NCBI RefSeq assembly: GCF_965208555.1
Contig: NZ_OZ242342.1
Coordinates: 3,410,001-3,474,000 of the forward strand
DNA: 64,000 bases
DNA from: Poriferisodalis sp965208555
Lineage (GTDB): Bacteria > Actinomycetota > Acidimicrobiia > Acidimicrobiales > Poriferisodalaceae
Direction: 5' to 3'
Shown piece by piece: positions 43,382-52,563 of this stretch. Position numbers and translations under genes: made by a program. The stretch's first letter is position 1, and each line of letters begins with the position of its first letter. A model generated the notes under the pieces. That model searched no databases and was not told the origin of the DNA. It saw only the letters and a program-made list of their open reading frames with translations.

Positions 43382-45055
43382 TCAGCCCTTGCCGTTGCGC
43401 AGCAGCTTGCCGGGCAGCGGGCCATGCGGATCAACCGCATCGGCGCCGTCCCGGCGGATGACGGTGCCGTTCACGACCACCGCGTCGATGCCCTTCGCAT
43501 CGGAGATGAGCCGGTCGGCCCCGGCGGGCAAGTCGTACACCCGGCGCTTGCCCATGTGGCCGATCTCGTCGGCGTCGAACACCACGACGTCGGCAGGCTT
43601 GCCGTCGGCCAGCGTTCCCCGGTCGGTGATGCCGAACACCTCGGCCGGCCGCTGGGTCAGCATGTGAATGGCGGTCTCGAGGTCGAAGCTCTGCCGACCG
43701 CGCACGAACGTCTGCAGGAACTCCGTGGAGTACTTGGCGTCGCAGAGCTGGCTGGCGTGCGCCCCGGCATCGGACAGCCCGATCACTGTCGTCGGGTCGT
43801 GCAGCAGCTCGTCGATGTCGTCGGGATCGTGGTTGATCACGTCCTGGACGATGCGCATGTCCAAGTCGGCTTCGAGCGCCACGTCGAGCACCCAATCCAC
43901 CGGGTCCTGGCCTGCCTCGTCGGCCAGCTCCTGGACGTTGCGGCCTTCGAGCTCGGGGCGGATGGGCAGCCAGCTGACTTCGGTGCGTGCCCAGCGATCG
44001 CCGATCTTGCCGCCGGTGCCGGCTTTCTCCTTGAACTCAGCACGCCAGTCCGGGTCGGCGTAGTACTGCTTCCGGCCTTCGAGATCGCTCTGGGACACCG
44101 GGGTGAAGCAGCGCAGCGCCTCGTAGATGAACGGCGCCTTCCAGCTCATCTCGAACTGGATCGGCTGCACCGCAACCTGGGGGAACACCGGCAGGCCCCG
44201 GTCGGCGATCTCGCGGGCCCGCTCCAGCTCGGCACGGTGACTGCCCGGGCCGCGGGCCGAGCCCAGCAGAGCGGTCCAGCTCACGTGCGCTCCGGTGGTC
44301 TCGGCGATGCGAGCGAACTCGTCGTGGCTGAGGCCCCGTCCGACGGTGGCCTGCATGACGCCGCCCGCGTCGCCCAGCGCCTGGGCGATCTCGACGATCT
44401 CATCGGTGGTCGCGGCTCGGCTGGGGACCGGACGCCCTTCGTAGCCGACATGGGTAGCCGCCTTGGACGTGGCAAATCCGAGCGCGCCGGCCCGCAGTGC
44501 TTCTGCCACCAGGTCTCGCTGGGCGGCGATCTCTTCGGGAGTGCCTTCGCGTTCGGTGGCCTCTTCGCCCATGACGTACATGCGTGCAGCGGTATGGCCG
44601 ATGAGCGCTGCCATGTTGACCGCAGAACCGTTCGACTCGAGCGCATCGAGATACTCGGGGAACGTCTCGAACCCCCAGTCGCCCAGGCCGGCCCGCAGTG
44701 CATCGACGCTCATGCCCTCGACGTTCTCGAGCGTGCGCATGATGAGGTCACGGTGCTCGGGCCGGGTGGGCGCCACCGAGAAGCCGCAGTTGCCCATCAC
44801 GATGGTCGTCACACCGTGCCATGGCGAGCAGCTCACCAACCGGTCCCACATGATCTGGGCGTCGTAGTGGGTGTGGATGTCCACGAAGCCAGGGCACACG
44901 ATGCGGCCTGTGGCGTCGATGGTCTGGGCGGCATCGGCCGGCGCAGCGCCGAGCGCCACGACCTTGCCGTCGGAGATGCCCACATCGCCGACGTAGCGGG
45001 GCGCTCCCGTCCCGTCGATGATCGTCCCGCCCGTGATCTTCAGGTCATATGCCAT
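43382..45055 (-). CDS. N-acyl-D-amino-acid deacylase-like amidohydrolase
   Basis: Zinc amidohydrolase of the D-aminoacylase/dihydroorotase superfamily, 557 residues. Metal site motifs: GFVDIHTHYDAQ (61-65 HTHYD), VMGNCGFSVAP with the Cys ligand near 90, LIGHTAARM, and the C-terminal SDAGAHASQ. Family members remove acyl groups from N-acyl-D-amino acids, and many marine and soil actinobacteria carry several copies. ATG 45055 has GGGGTGAG upstream; GTG 45064 is an alternative. Predicted cytosolic. The substrate range cannot be read from the sequence. Confidence 0.9.
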   Translation of the reverse strand: MAYDLKITGGTIIDGTGAPRYVGDVGISDGKVVALGAAPADAAQTIDATGRIVCPGFVDIHTHYDAQIMWDRLVSCSPWHGVTTIVMGNCGFSVAPTRPEHRDLIMRTLENVEGMSVDALRAGLGDWGFETFPEYLDALESNGSAVNMAALIGHTAARMYVMGEEATEREGTPEEIAAQRDLVAEALRAGALGFATSKAATHVGYEGRPVPSRAATTDEIVEIAQALGDAGGVMQATVGRGLSHDEFARIAETTGAHVSWTALLGSARGPGSHRAELERAREIADRGLPVFPQVAVQPIQFEMSWKAPFIYEALRCFTPVSQSDLEGRKQYYADPDWRAEFKEKAGTGGKIGDRWARTEVSWLPIRPELEGRNVQELADEAGQDPVDWVLDVALEADLDMRIVQDVINHDPDDIDELLHDPTTVIGLSDAGAHASQLCDAKYSTEFLQTFVRGRQSFDLETAIHMLTQRPAEVFGITDRGTLADGKPADVVVFDADEIGHMGKRRVYDLPAGADRLISDAKGIDAVVVNGTVIRRDGADAVDPHGPLPGKLLRNGKG

Positions 45056-45191
45056 GCCGCTCACCCCATGCCTGCTGCGTACGCGCTGCGCGCTCTCGGG
45101 CTGGTCTGCCCGAGGCTGCGAAGAACACGCTAGCCGCGCCCCCTGCGTCGGTCCCTGAGTGCACCGGTGCCGGCAGGGACTCCCGTCTGCC

Positions 45192-45197
45192 TAGGGT
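45192..45197 (+). promoter_or_regulatory. Putative -10 (TAGGGT) of the flavin reductase gene
   Basis: TAGGGT ends 6 nt before ATG 45204; no Shine-Dalgarno is present. Confidence 0.5.
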
Positions 45198-45203
45198 GCA
45201 GCC

Positions 45204-45731
45204 ATGAGCGAGACGAGCCTGCCCGACGAGCTGGTGAACCGGGTGACGTGGAAGATCCCCAATGCGCTTGCGCTGGTGGGGTCGAGAGCCGGGGACGAGC
45301 GCAATGCCATGACGACCAGCTGGATCACGCAGCTCTCGATGGAGCCGGTGATCATCGGCATCGGCGTCGAGAACACCGCTGTCACCCACCGGCTGATCAC
45401 TGACGGGGGTTCGTTCACGGTGAACCTGTGGGACGCCGAGAACACCCGTCCGTTCGTCAAGTTCTCCAAGCCAGCGGCCTACGAAGCCGTCGCCGATGGC
45501 ACCGGCTCCGGCGCCCTCAACGGCTGGTCGGTGTATGAAGCAGCGACCGGCGCACCGGTGTTCGTCGATTCGGCTGCCTGGATGGACTGCGAGGTGCGCC
45601 ACAGCGTGAACCTGGGCACCCATACGCTCTTCATGGGCGAACTCGTGGCGGCCGGCATCAACAACGACGACGTTCGGCTCGCCTCTATGTCGGATACCCG
45701 CATGAAGTACGGCGGTGTCAAGCGTCACTGA
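45204..45731 (+). CDS. Flavin reductase-like FMN-binding protein
   Basis: A 175-residue split-barrel protein of the flavin reductase domain family: NALALVGSRAGDERNAMTTSWITQ (FMN contact region), PVIIGIGVENTAVTHRLI, SFTVNLWD, and a C-terminal HTLFMGELVAAG. Members reduce FMN with NAD(P)H for partner monooxygenases or act as small oxidoreductases. ATG 45204 follows a -10 by 6 nt and should be leaderless. The nearest oxygenase, at 40.1-42.3 kb, is not in an operon with it, so a partnership is only a possibility. Confidence 0.85.
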   Translation: MSETSLPDELVNRVTWKIPNALALVGSRAGDERNAMTTSWITQLSMEPVIIGIGVENTAVTHRLITDGGSFTVNLWDAENTRPFVKFSKPAAYEAVADGTGSGALNGWSVYEAATGAPVFVDSAAWMDCEVRHSVNLGTHTLFMGELVAAGINNDDVRLASMSDTRMKYGGVKRH

Positions 45732-45775
45732 ACCCGCTTGAACCGACTTCCGACGGGTACAAACGGATGTCTCGC

Positions 45776-45804
45776 TGACGGTTCAAAGGCTGCTCGGCTA
45801 CCAT
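45776..45804 (+). promoter_or_regulatory. Putative infA promoter
   Basis: CTGACG (45776-45781) and TACCAT (45799-45804) are spaced by 17 bp, a reasonable -35/-10 pair. It would give a leader of about 57 nt that contains the hairpin at 45817-45838. Confidence 0.5.
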
Positions 45805-45816
45805 GGAATGCCTTGC

Positions 45817-45838
45817 GGACTCCACCGGGGTGGAGTCC
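45817..45838 (+). promoter_or_regulatory. Perfect hairpin in the infA leader
   Basis: GGACTCCACC and GGTGGAGTCC form a perfect 10-bp dyad (9-bp stem with a 4-nt CGGG loop), ending 29 nt before the infA GTG. It lacks a U tract, so it is more likely a translational control or stability element than a terminator. Confidence 0.6.
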
Positions 45839-45867
45839 CACTCCTGCCCGCCGATCAGGGATACCAC

Positions 45868-46092
45868 GTGCCGAAAGTCAAAGACGACGCCATCTTGCTC
45901 GAAGGAAAGACCGTCGAAGCGCTCAAGGGCGGACACTTCCGCATCGAGCTCGACAACGGTCACGAGGTGCTCGGGCATCTGAGCGGCAAGATGCGCAAGC
46001 ACCACATCCGGATTCTTCCCGGTGACCGGGTGCAGGTGGAAGTCTCGGCATACGACCTCAGCCGCGGGCGCATCACCTACCGCTACAAGTAG
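45868..46092 (+). CDS. infA: Translation initiation factor IF-1
   Basis: A 74-residue S1/OB-fold protein that occupies the ribosomal A site during initiation. The sequence is a near-canonical IF-1 in its core (EGKTVEAL, FRIELDNGHEVLGHLSGKMR, ILPGDRVQVEVSAYDLSRGR, ITYRYK). The start is GTG 45868 giving MPKVKDD, preceded by AGGGA. It is not in the usual adk-map-infA-rpmJ ribosomal cluster but sits between a flavin reductase and an enoyl-CoA hydratase gene, so it is either relocated or a second copy. Confidence 0.96.
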   Translation: MPKVKDDAILLEGKTVEALKGGHFRIELDNGHEVLGHLSGKMRKHHIRILPGDRVQVEVSAYDLSRGRITYRYK

Positions 46093-46136
46093 CCCGCAGC
46101 GGCCGCTGTCCGGCCGTTCTGGCAAGGGGGATCAAC

Positions 46137-46982
46137 ATGGGCACGACTGCGCAGCCATCCAATGGCACGGTGAGCTACAGCGTCGAACGGGCCACCGACG
46201 GCGACGTGGCAACCGTCACGCTCAACCGACCCGAGACGCTGAACTCGATGAACGACGAGTTCATGAACGACATCACCGAGGCCTTCGGCATGGTGGCGGC
46301 CGATGAGAACGTTCGGGCCGCCGTGCTGACGGGTGCCGGACGCGGGTTCTGCTCGGGCGCCGATCTGCGCAACGCCGCTGCCGGAGACGCCGAAGGGTTC
46401 GACGCCGAAGCGGCCGGCGAGGCCACCACCGACTCGATGGACAACGCATTCCATCCAGCAATTCGGGCAGTAGCCGAGTGCCCCGTGCCGACGGTCGCCC
46501 GCATCAACGGCGTCACCGCAGGCGGTGGCATCGGTCTGGCGCTGTCATGCGATGTCGCCATTGCTGCCCGCTCGGCCTTCTTCGTCGCGACATTTGGGCC
46601 TCGCCTGGGCATCGTCCCAGATTTAGGCACCACGTGGCAGCTCCCTATGCGCGTCGGTCGGGCCCGGGCGCTGGGTATGTCGCTGCTCGGCGAGCGCGTG
46701 ACCGCCGATCAGGCTGCCGAATGGGGCTTGGTGTGGAAGACGGTCGACGACGCTGAGCTCGATGACGCCGTGGCCCAGGTGGTCGATGTGCTCCGGCGCA
46801 GTTCGCCGGCAGCAATGGCGCGGATCCGATCGGCCATCGACGGGGCGATGCAGCGTGACCTCGCCGATCAGCTTGACGTCGAGATGGGACATCAAGCGGT
46901 GCTCATTCCCCAGAACATGGCCCACGGCGCAGAAGCGTTCCTGGCCAAGACCGACCCCTCGTTCCCGGGCAGCCGCTACTGA
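46137..46982 (+). CDS. Enoyl-CoA hydratase/isomerase-family protein
   Basis: Crotonase-fold enzyme, 281 residues, acting on acyl-CoA in beta-oxidation or a related path. It has the N-terminal TVTLNRPETLNSMNDEF, the oxyanion-hole motif GAGRGFCSGADLR, the second oxyanion segment ARINGVTAGGGIGLALSCD, and GIVPDLGTTWQLPM, where a catalytic acid would be expected (Asp). ATG 46137 is preceded by AAGGGGG. The acyl-CoA dehydrogenase gene follows after 79 bp, so both probably serve one fatty-acid or side-chain degradation route. Confidence 0.92.
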   Translation: MGTTAQPSNGTVSYSVERATDGDVATVTLNRPETLNSMNDEFMNDITEAFGMVAADENVRAAVLTGAGRGFCSGADLRNAAAGDAEGFDAEAAGEATTDSMDNAFHPAIRAVAECPVPTVARINGVTAGGGIGLALSCDVAIAARSAFFVATFGPRLGIVPDLGTTWQLPMRVGRARALGMSLLGERVTADQAAEWGLVWKTVDDAELDDAVAQVVDVLRRSSPAAMARIRSAIDGAMQRDLADQLDVEMGHQAVLIPQNMAHGAEAFLAKTDPSFPGSRY

Positions 46983-47061
46983 CCGAGCCCTGCGACGAGC
47001 GCTGCGCTGAGCCCGATGGTGCGCAGCGCCGAGCGCTGTGCACTGCTGGCAGACTGGCGCC

Positions 47062-48300
47062 ATGACCGACACGCTTGACGCACCGGCGACCGATGAGGCC
47101 GTCGATCCCGCTGCTTCGCGGGTTGACGCAACCATCGACGAACTGCTGGCTTCGCACGACCCACAGCAGCTGAGCTATACCGAGTTTCGCGGCGCCCAGT
47201 TCGACGCCGGCTTGGCGTGGGTGCATTTCGACGAGGGCCATGGCGGCTTGGGCGTCAGTCCGAAGCTGCAGCGCCGAGTGGAGGAGCGGCTGCGAGCAGC
47301 CGGTGCCCGGCCCACGAGGCCGGTCACGTTCTTCATGCACCTGGCCGGGCCGACCATCCACACCCACGGCAGCGAAGAGGTCAAGCAGCGTTTTCTGCGG
47401 CCGATGTTCACCGGCGAGGAGCTGTGGTGCCAGCTCTTCAGCGAGCCCGGTGCGGGCAGCGACTTCGCCGGACTGGCGACCAAGGCGGTTGCCGACGGCG
47501 ACGAGTGGGTGGTGAACGGCCAGAAAGTGTGGAACACGCTGGCCCACCTTGGCGACTTCGGGATGCTGGTGACGCGCACGAACCCCGAAGTGCCCAAGCA
47601 TCGGGGGCTCACCTATTTCGCCCTCGACATGAAATCCCCGGGCGTGGAGGTGCGCCCGCTGCGCCAGATCACCGGCGAGGCCGAGTTCAACGAGGTCTAC
47701 ATGACCGACGCTCGCGTGCCCGATGCGCACCGAATCGGCGACGTGGGCGACGGCTGGCGAGTGTCGCTGACAACCCTCATGAACGAGCGCAATGCCATCG
47801 GAGCAGGTGGCGCAGGCCCGCCCAAGCGGGGCACCGGACCTATCTCGGTGCTGGTGAAGCTGTGGGAGCAGCGGGACGAGGCTGAACGCGACGATGTCAC
47901 CAAGGACCGCCTGACGCAGTTGTGGACCCGCGCCGAGGTGCTGCGACTCACGAACATGCGGGCGGGAGCCAACCGGCGCATGGGCAATCCCGGGCCGGAG
48001 ATGTCGATCGCCAAGCTGGCGTTCGCCGAGCTCAACCAGGCGCTCATGACCTGCGCTGTGGACATGATGGGTGCTGACGGGCTCGTCGGCTACGACTACA
48101 CCTTCCGCCGCCCCGGCGATCTGTCCGTGGACGGTTCCGACGGCGGTGTCCAGCACGGCTTCCTGCGGGTGCGCGCCAACTCCATCGAGGGTGGCACATC
48201 GGAGATCATGCGGAACATCTTGGGCGAGCAGGTGCTCGGCCTGCCAGGCGAGCCGCGGGTGGACAAGGACGTGCCCTGGGTGGACGTGCCCCGCAACTGA
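47062..48300 (+). CDS. Acyl-CoA dehydrogenase
   Basis: FAD enzyme of 412 residues that introduces the alpha-beta double bond in acyl-CoA. Visible marks are the FAD/substrate loop LWCQLFSEPGAGSDFAGL, VVNGQKVWNTLAHLGDFGML, the FAD-binding MTDARVPDAHRIGDVGDGW, and the C-terminal SIEGGTSEIMRNILGEQVLG. ATG 47062 is chosen (MTDTLDAP); no good Shine-Dalgarno is visible. The chain-length class cannot be told. It converges on the PotD gene with a 27-bp gap. Confidence 0.93.
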   Translation: MTDTLDAPATDEAVDPAASRVDATIDELLASHDPQQLSYTEFRGAQFDAGLAWVHFDEGHGGLGVSPKLQRRVEERLRAAGARPTRPVTFFMHLAGPTIHTHGSEEVKQRFLRPMFTGEELWCQLFSEPGAGSDFAGLATKAVADGDEWVVNGQKVWNTLAHLGDFGMLVTRTNPEVPKHRGLTYFALDMKSPGVEVRPLRQITGEAEFNEVYMTDARVPDAHRIGDVGDGWRVSLTTLMNERNAIGAGGAGPPKRGTGPISVLVKLWEQRDEAERDDVTKDRLTQLWTRAEVLRLTNMRAGANRRMGNPGPEMSIAKLAFAELNQALMTCAVDMMGADGLVGYDYTFRRPGDLSVDGSDGGVQHGFLRVRANSIEGGTSEIMRNILGEQVLGLPGEPRVDKDVPWVDVPRN

Positions 48301-48327
48301 GGCACGCCCACCCAACGGGTCAACGTC

Positions 48328-49539
48328 TCAGCTCTTGGCCTCGGTCAGCATGTCCTGCACGATCAGGCCCAAGTCGCCCATCTGGGGGATCAACTCCAGC
48401 CGCTCGTAGACATCCGGTGGCGGGTAGATGCCCGGGTCTTCCAGGATCTCGTCGAGGATGTACGGCGTGGCGGCCTCATTCGGGCTGCCGTAGTACGTGT
48501 AGTTGGTGAGCGCAGCGCCATTCTCTGCGTCCAGCAGGAAGTTGATCATGGCGTGTGCCGAGCACACGTTGTCGGCGTTGTGCGGGATGGCCATGGTGTC
48601 CACCCAGCGGACGCCGCCCTCGACGGGAATCGTGTACACGTGGGTCTCGTAGGCATCGGTCTCGAAGAATGCCTGGGCGAAGCCGCCGCTCCAGCCGTGT
48701 GCCACGTCGACCTCGCCATTGACGAGGTCGTCGCCGTAGGTCACCGAGTCGTACTTCAGCAGCCGATCATTCGTGGCTTTGAGCAACGCACCGGCCTCGC
48801 GGATGGCCTCCTCGTTGCCCGACTCAATGGTCTCAGTGATGCTGTAGCCCAGGTACTTGAGCGCAGCAGATACTGCCTCGGGAGCATCGTCGAGCATCGA
48901 GATACCGCCGGGCACTTGGGCCGCAGTGTCGGCGTCGAAGATGACTGCCCATGACGACTCGCCGCCGAGCGCGTCCAGTACGTCATAGGTCATGCCGATG
49001 CCGGTGGTGCCCCACTGATACGCAACGTGGAAGCGGTGCTCGGGATCGAACGGGGGGTTGTCCCAGGCATCGTCGATGTTGGCGAAGTTGGGAAGTGCGT
49101 CGTAATCGAGCGGGCGCAGCAGATCCTCAGAGATCATCAGCGCCACCATGTAGTCCGACGGCACTACTAGGTCGTAGATGGCTGCACCTGATTCCACTTG
49201 GGTGAGCATTTGCTCGTTGGACTCGTACACCGAGTAGTCGACGCTGATGCCGGTTTGCTCCTCGAAGGCGAGCAGCAGTTCCTCATCGATGTAGTCGGCC
49301 CAGTTGTAGAAGGCCAAGTCGCCATCGGTTTCGCCGGGTTCGCAGCCGTCGTCGTCAGCTGCTTCGACTTCAGCCGCGTCGTCAGCCGCGGCGGTTGTCG
49401 CAGCGGCGGTCGCTGTGTCATCGGCATCTGCGCCGTCGTCCCCATCGCCGCAGGCAGCCACAAGAAGTGCCGTGGCGGCGAGCAATGCCAGCCAACGACT
49501 TCGTCGCAGTCGCCGTCTCGTGTTCGATGTGCCGGTCAT
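48328..49539 (-). CDS. potD: Spermidine/putrescine-binding lipoprotein (PotD type)
   Basis: Extracellular polyamine-binding component of the ABC importer, 403 residues. Signal peptide with basic start and lipobox LVAAC, then an Ala/Asp/Thr-rich linker. The PotD core begins LAFYNWADYIDEELLLAFEEQ and keeps YDLVVPSDYMVALM and YQWGTTGIGMTYD, typical of this family, with acidic and aromatic ligands. ATG 49539 has a very good Shine-Dalgarno (GGGAGG). It is the last gene of the minus-strand operon GNAT-agmatinase-potA-potB-potC-potD, 83 bp after potC. Confidence 0.93.
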   Translation of the reverse strand: MTGTSNTRRRLRRSRWLALLAATALLVAACGDGDDGADADDTATAAATTAAADDAAEVEAADDDGCEPGETDGDLAFYNWADYIDEELLLAFEEQTGISVDYSVYESNEQMLTQVESGAAIYDLVVPSDYMVALMISEDLLRPLDYDALPNFANIDDAWDNPPFDPEHRFHVAYQWGTTGIGMTYDVLDALGGESSWAVIFDADTAAQVPGGISMLDDAPEAVSAALKYLGYSITETIESGNEEAIREAGALLKATNDRLLKYDSVTYGDDLVNGEVDVAHGWSGGFAQAFFETDAYETHVYTIPVEGGVRWVDTMAIPHNADNVCSAHAMINFLLDAENGAALTNYTYYGSPNEAATPYILDEILEDPGIYPPPDVYERLELIPQMGDLGLIVQDMLTEAKS

Positions 49540-49622
49540 GTTTTCCTCCCTTGTGGACGCTCTGGCGGAGCGCCCCTGTGTCATGTGTTGTGAATGCGTG
49601 CCGCTGTCATGGATGGCTCGTC

Positions 49623-50459
49623 TCATGGCGGGCTGGTGCGGGGTCGCTGCAGAGCCAGCGAGGCCACGACGAGCGTGATCGAGGCGGCCAGCATCAGCGT
49701 GGAGATGGCGTTCAGCTCTGGCGTGACGCCTTGACGGATGGAGCTGAACACATACACAGGCAACGTCGTTGCTCCTGGTCCTGCCGTGAACGCCGAGATG
49801 ACAACGTCGTCGAGCGACAGCGTCAGCGCCAGCAGCGCGCCCGCGGCAATGCCTGGCGCAATCAGCGGCAGCGTCACCCTCCTGAACGTACGCCATGGCG
49901 TCGCGTACAGATCACGCGCCGCCTCCTCGAGGGTGCGGTCGAATTGGTCGAGCCGGGCGCGCACCACCACCGCAACGAACGAGATGTTGAACGCGATGTG
50001 GCTGAGGGCGACTGTCGTGACACCCAGCGTGAGCCGCGGACCGAACGTGTCGATGAGCTTGAAGGCTTCAGCGAAGAACACCAGCAGCATGACGGCCATC
50101 GTGATGTCGGGAATGACGATGGGCAGATACACCGTGCCGTCGAGGGCCCGCCGGCCCTTGAAGCGGTAGCGGTCGAGCGCCAGCGCCACAGCGGTACCGA
50201 GCACGGTCGAGACGATGGTCGAGCTGATCGCGACGATGAGCGATACCCGCAGAGCGCTGACGATCTGTGTGTTGCCCAGCGCTTCGGCGTACCAGCGCGG
50301 CGACAGGCCTTGCCAGACATTGACGCGCTCCGAGTCGTTGAACGAGAAGATCACCAGCACGATGATCGGCACGTACAGGAAGGCGAACACGAACCAGGCG
50401 TTCGCTTTCAGCAGGCGCCGGGTCGAGCGCTTGGAGCCAGCGGTGCCGAGGTTGCTCAT
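49623..50459 (-). CDS. potC: Polyamine ABC transporter permease (PotC type)
   Basis: A 278-residue six-helix permease. It has ANAWFVFAFLYVPIIVLVIF for helix 1, FNDSERVNVWQGLSPRWYAE (PotC outer loop), and the EAA loop EEAARDLYATPWRTFRRVTL followed by PLIAPGI. The ATG at 50459 overlaps the potB stop (ATGA), so translation is coupled. It pairs with PotB to form the membrane pore. Confidence 0.93.
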   Translation of the reverse strand: MSNLGTAGSKRSTRRLLKANAWFVFAFLYVPIIVLVIFSFNDSERVNVWQGLSPRWYAEALGNTQIVSALRVSLIVAISSTIVSTVLGTAVALALDRYRFKGRRALDGTVYLPIVIPDITMAVMLLVFFAEAFKLIDTFGPRLTLGVTTVALSHIAFNISFVAVVVRARLDQFDRTLEEAARDLYATPWRTFRRVTLPLIAPGIAAGALLALTLSLDDVVISAFTAGPGATTLPVYVFSSIRQGVTPELNAISTLMLAASITLVVASLALQRPRTSPP

Positions 50460-51409
50460 GGGGCCGCAGCCCCGGTACGTTCGGCATTTGCTGAATTGCG
50501 CTGGTTGACGGCCACCGCAACGAGCATCGCCACGATGATGAGCACGCTCAGCGCGGCACCGAGCGGCCAGTTGCGCGCCGCCTGGAACTGGCGTGCCACG
50601 TACGAGCCGATGAGCAGCGTCTTGGCCCCGCCCAGGATCTCCGGCACCACGTAGGAGCCGAAGCTGGGTACGAACACCAGCACGCAGCCCGCCACGATGC
50701 CCGACCGGGTGAGCGGCACCGTGACCTTCCAGAAGGCTTTCGCTCCGCTGGCGTACAGATCGCGGGCGGCCTCCACCAGGCGCCAGTCCATGCGCTCGAG
50801 CGCGACGTACAGCGGCAGCACCATGAAGGTCAGAAAGCCGTACACCATGCCCAGCACCACGGCGGTGGGGGTGAACAGGATGCGGAACGTGCCGAAGCCC
50901 ATGGCTTCGCTGAGGGCAGAGGCGGGGCCGTTCGAGCCGAGCAGGAAGCGGATGGCGAACACTCGCACGAGCCCGTTGGTCCAGAACGGGATCATCACCA
51001 GCACAAGCAGCCGGGCGCGCAGGCGGGGCGGACGGGTGGCCAGGTAGTAGGCGAAGGGGTACGCCACGACGAGGCACAGCACCGTGGTGAGGAAGGCCAG
51101 CCACGCCGAGCGGGCGATGATGCCCAGGATGACGTCGTCGGCGATGCGCTCGTAGGAGTCGAGGTTCCACCCGCTCAGCGACGTGCGGCCCGTCGACGTG
51201 CGGGTAGCGAACGAGTACACGGTGATGAGCCCCAGTGGGACCATGAAGAAGATGAGCAGGTACAGCGCGCCGGGCGTGGCGATGAGCGTGCCGGTGCGCC
51301 GGGCCCTGCGTTGCGCGTCGAGTTCGTTCGGCGTCGCCGACGCCGGCTCGTTGGGTCGGGCAGCGGTCTGCTGCGTCGCCTCAGGTTTGGCGCGACGCCG
51401 CGACGGCAT
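50456..51409 (-). CDS. potB: Polyamine ABC transporter permease (PotB type)
   Basis: A 317-residue permease with a hydrophilic N-terminal 40 residues, six helices, and the PotB hallmarks MIPFWTNGLVRVFAIRFLLG and the EAA loop VEAARDLYASGAKAFWKVTV followed by PLTRSGI. Its ATG shares its first base with the end of the potA stop, and its own stop overlaps potC. The gene order potABCD matches the classical polyamine importer. Confidence 0.93.
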   Translation of the reverse strand: MPSRRRAKPEATQQTAARPNEPASATPNELDAQRRARRTGTLIATPGALYLLIFFMVPLGLITVYSFATRTSTGRTSLSGWNLDSYERIADDVILGIIARSAWLAFLTTVLCLVVAYPFAYYLATRPPRLRARLLVLVMIPFWTNGLVRVFAIRFLLGSNGPASALSEAMGFGTFRILFTPTAVVLGMVYGFLTFMVLPLYVALERMDWRLVEAARDLYASGAKAFWKVTVPLTRSGIVAGCVLVFVPSFGSYVVPEILGGAKTLLIGSYVARQFQAARNWPLGAALSVLIIVAMLVAVAVNQRNSANAERTGAAAP

Positions 51410-52563
51410 CAGTCCGCGACCACTGTCGTCGTCGCAGGCGACCAGCTGACCGAGACGGGTTCGCCTACTGCCAGTGCGGCGGAACCGGTCTCGGCGCGCA
51501 CGGTGATGGTGGTCGCTCCGTCGCCTGGCCCGCCGATCGACACTGTGTACACGAATGCGTGACCGAGGTAGGTGGCGTCACCGATCACGCCCTCGAGGCA
51601 CGGCGCCCCATGGGGTGTCTCGCCTCGGCCGTGCAGCCGCACCTGCTCGGGCCGCACGCTGAGGGCCGCCGGAGTTCCCGCGGCCAGGTCGGTCTCGACA
51701 GTGACGACGGTCCCTGCATCCAATCGCAGCGCTGTACGACCTTCGACGACGCCTTCGAGCAGGTTCGTCCGCCCGATGAAGTCGGCCACGAAGCGGTTGG
51801 CGGGATGCTCGTACACCTGCGCCGGAGTCCCGACCTGCAGGAGGCGTCCTTCGGACATGACGCCCACCCGGTCGCTCATGGCCAAGGCCTCCTCCTGGTC
51901 GTGCGTCACGAAGATGAAGGTGATGCCGACCTCGCGCTGGAGCGCCTTGAGCTCGGTCTGCATCTCCTGGCGCAGCTTCAGGTCGAGCGCACCCAGGGGC
52001 TCGTCCAGCAGCAGCACCTTGGGATGGTTCACGAGCGCTCGGGCCAGGGCGACACGCTGCTGCTGGCCGCCCGAGAGCTGCGAGGGCCTGCGCTGCTCCA
52101 TGCCTTCCAGGCGCACCAGCGCTGTTGCCTCGGCAACCTGCCGGTCGGCCTCAGCGCCCCGGATGCCACGCATCTGCAGGCCGAATGCGATGTTCTGGGC
52201 GACGGTCATATGGGGGAACAGCGCATAGGCCTGGAAGACGGTGTTGACCGGGCGGCGGTCCGGCGGCCACGAGGCAACTTCCTCGCCGAAGATCGCCAAC
52301 CTTCCCTCGCTCGGGATGTCCAGGCCGGCGATCATGCGCAGCGTGGTTGTCTTGCCGCAGCCAGACGGCCCCAGCAGGGCGAAGAACTCGCCGTCGCCGA
52401 TCTTCAAATCGACCTCATCGACGGCCACCACATTGCCGAAGCGTTTCGAGATGCCGTGCATCTCCACGGCCGGCACGCCTGTGCGGTCCTCAGCGCCCGG
52501 CCCGTGCGCCACTCCGCCATCGCGTTCGGCTGTCGGCCCGGCCACCGCGCCGTCGCCGTTCAT
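51409..52563 (-). CDS. potA: Polyamine ABC transporter ATPase (PotA type)
   Basis: A 384-residue ATPase: Walker A GPSGCGKT (65-72), Q-loop TVFQAYALFPHMTV, signature LSGGQQQR, Walker B VLLLDEPLGALD, H-loop FVTHDQEEA, and a C-terminal TOBE domain (LSVRPEQVRL; GDATYLGHAFVYTV) that often senses substrate or regulates transport. An N-terminal tail of 30 residues precedes the domain. The ATG overlaps the stop of the agmatinase gene, coupling uptake to agmatine cleavage. Confidence 0.94.
   Translation of the reverse strand: MNGDGAVAGPTAERDGGVAHGPGAEDRTGVPAVEMHGISKRFGNVVAVDEVDLKIGDGEFFALLGPSGCGKTTTLRMIAGLDIPSEGRLAIFGEEVASWPPDRRPVNTVFQAYALFPHMTVAQNIAFGLQMRGIRGAEADRQVAEATALVRLEGMEQRRPSQLSGGQQQRVALARALVNHPKVLLLDEPLGALDLKLRQEMQTELKALQREVGITFIFVTHDQEEALAMSDRVGVMSEGRLLQVGTPAQVYEHPANRFVADFIGRTNLLEGVVEGRTALRLDAGTVVTVETDLAAGTPAALSVRPEQVRLHGRGETPHGAPCLEGVIGDATYLGHAFVYTVSIGGPGDGATTITVRAETGSAALAVGEPVSVSWSPATTTVVAD

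Noticed and set aside
43316..45133. Long open frame opposite the D-aminoacylase gene, and similar long antisense frames (for example 1134-2468 minus, 40063-42114 minus, 29057-30895 minus)
   Set aside because: Frames antisense to well-supported genes are long in GC-rich DNA; they are Arg/His/Gly-rich, lack known motifs and lack start signals.
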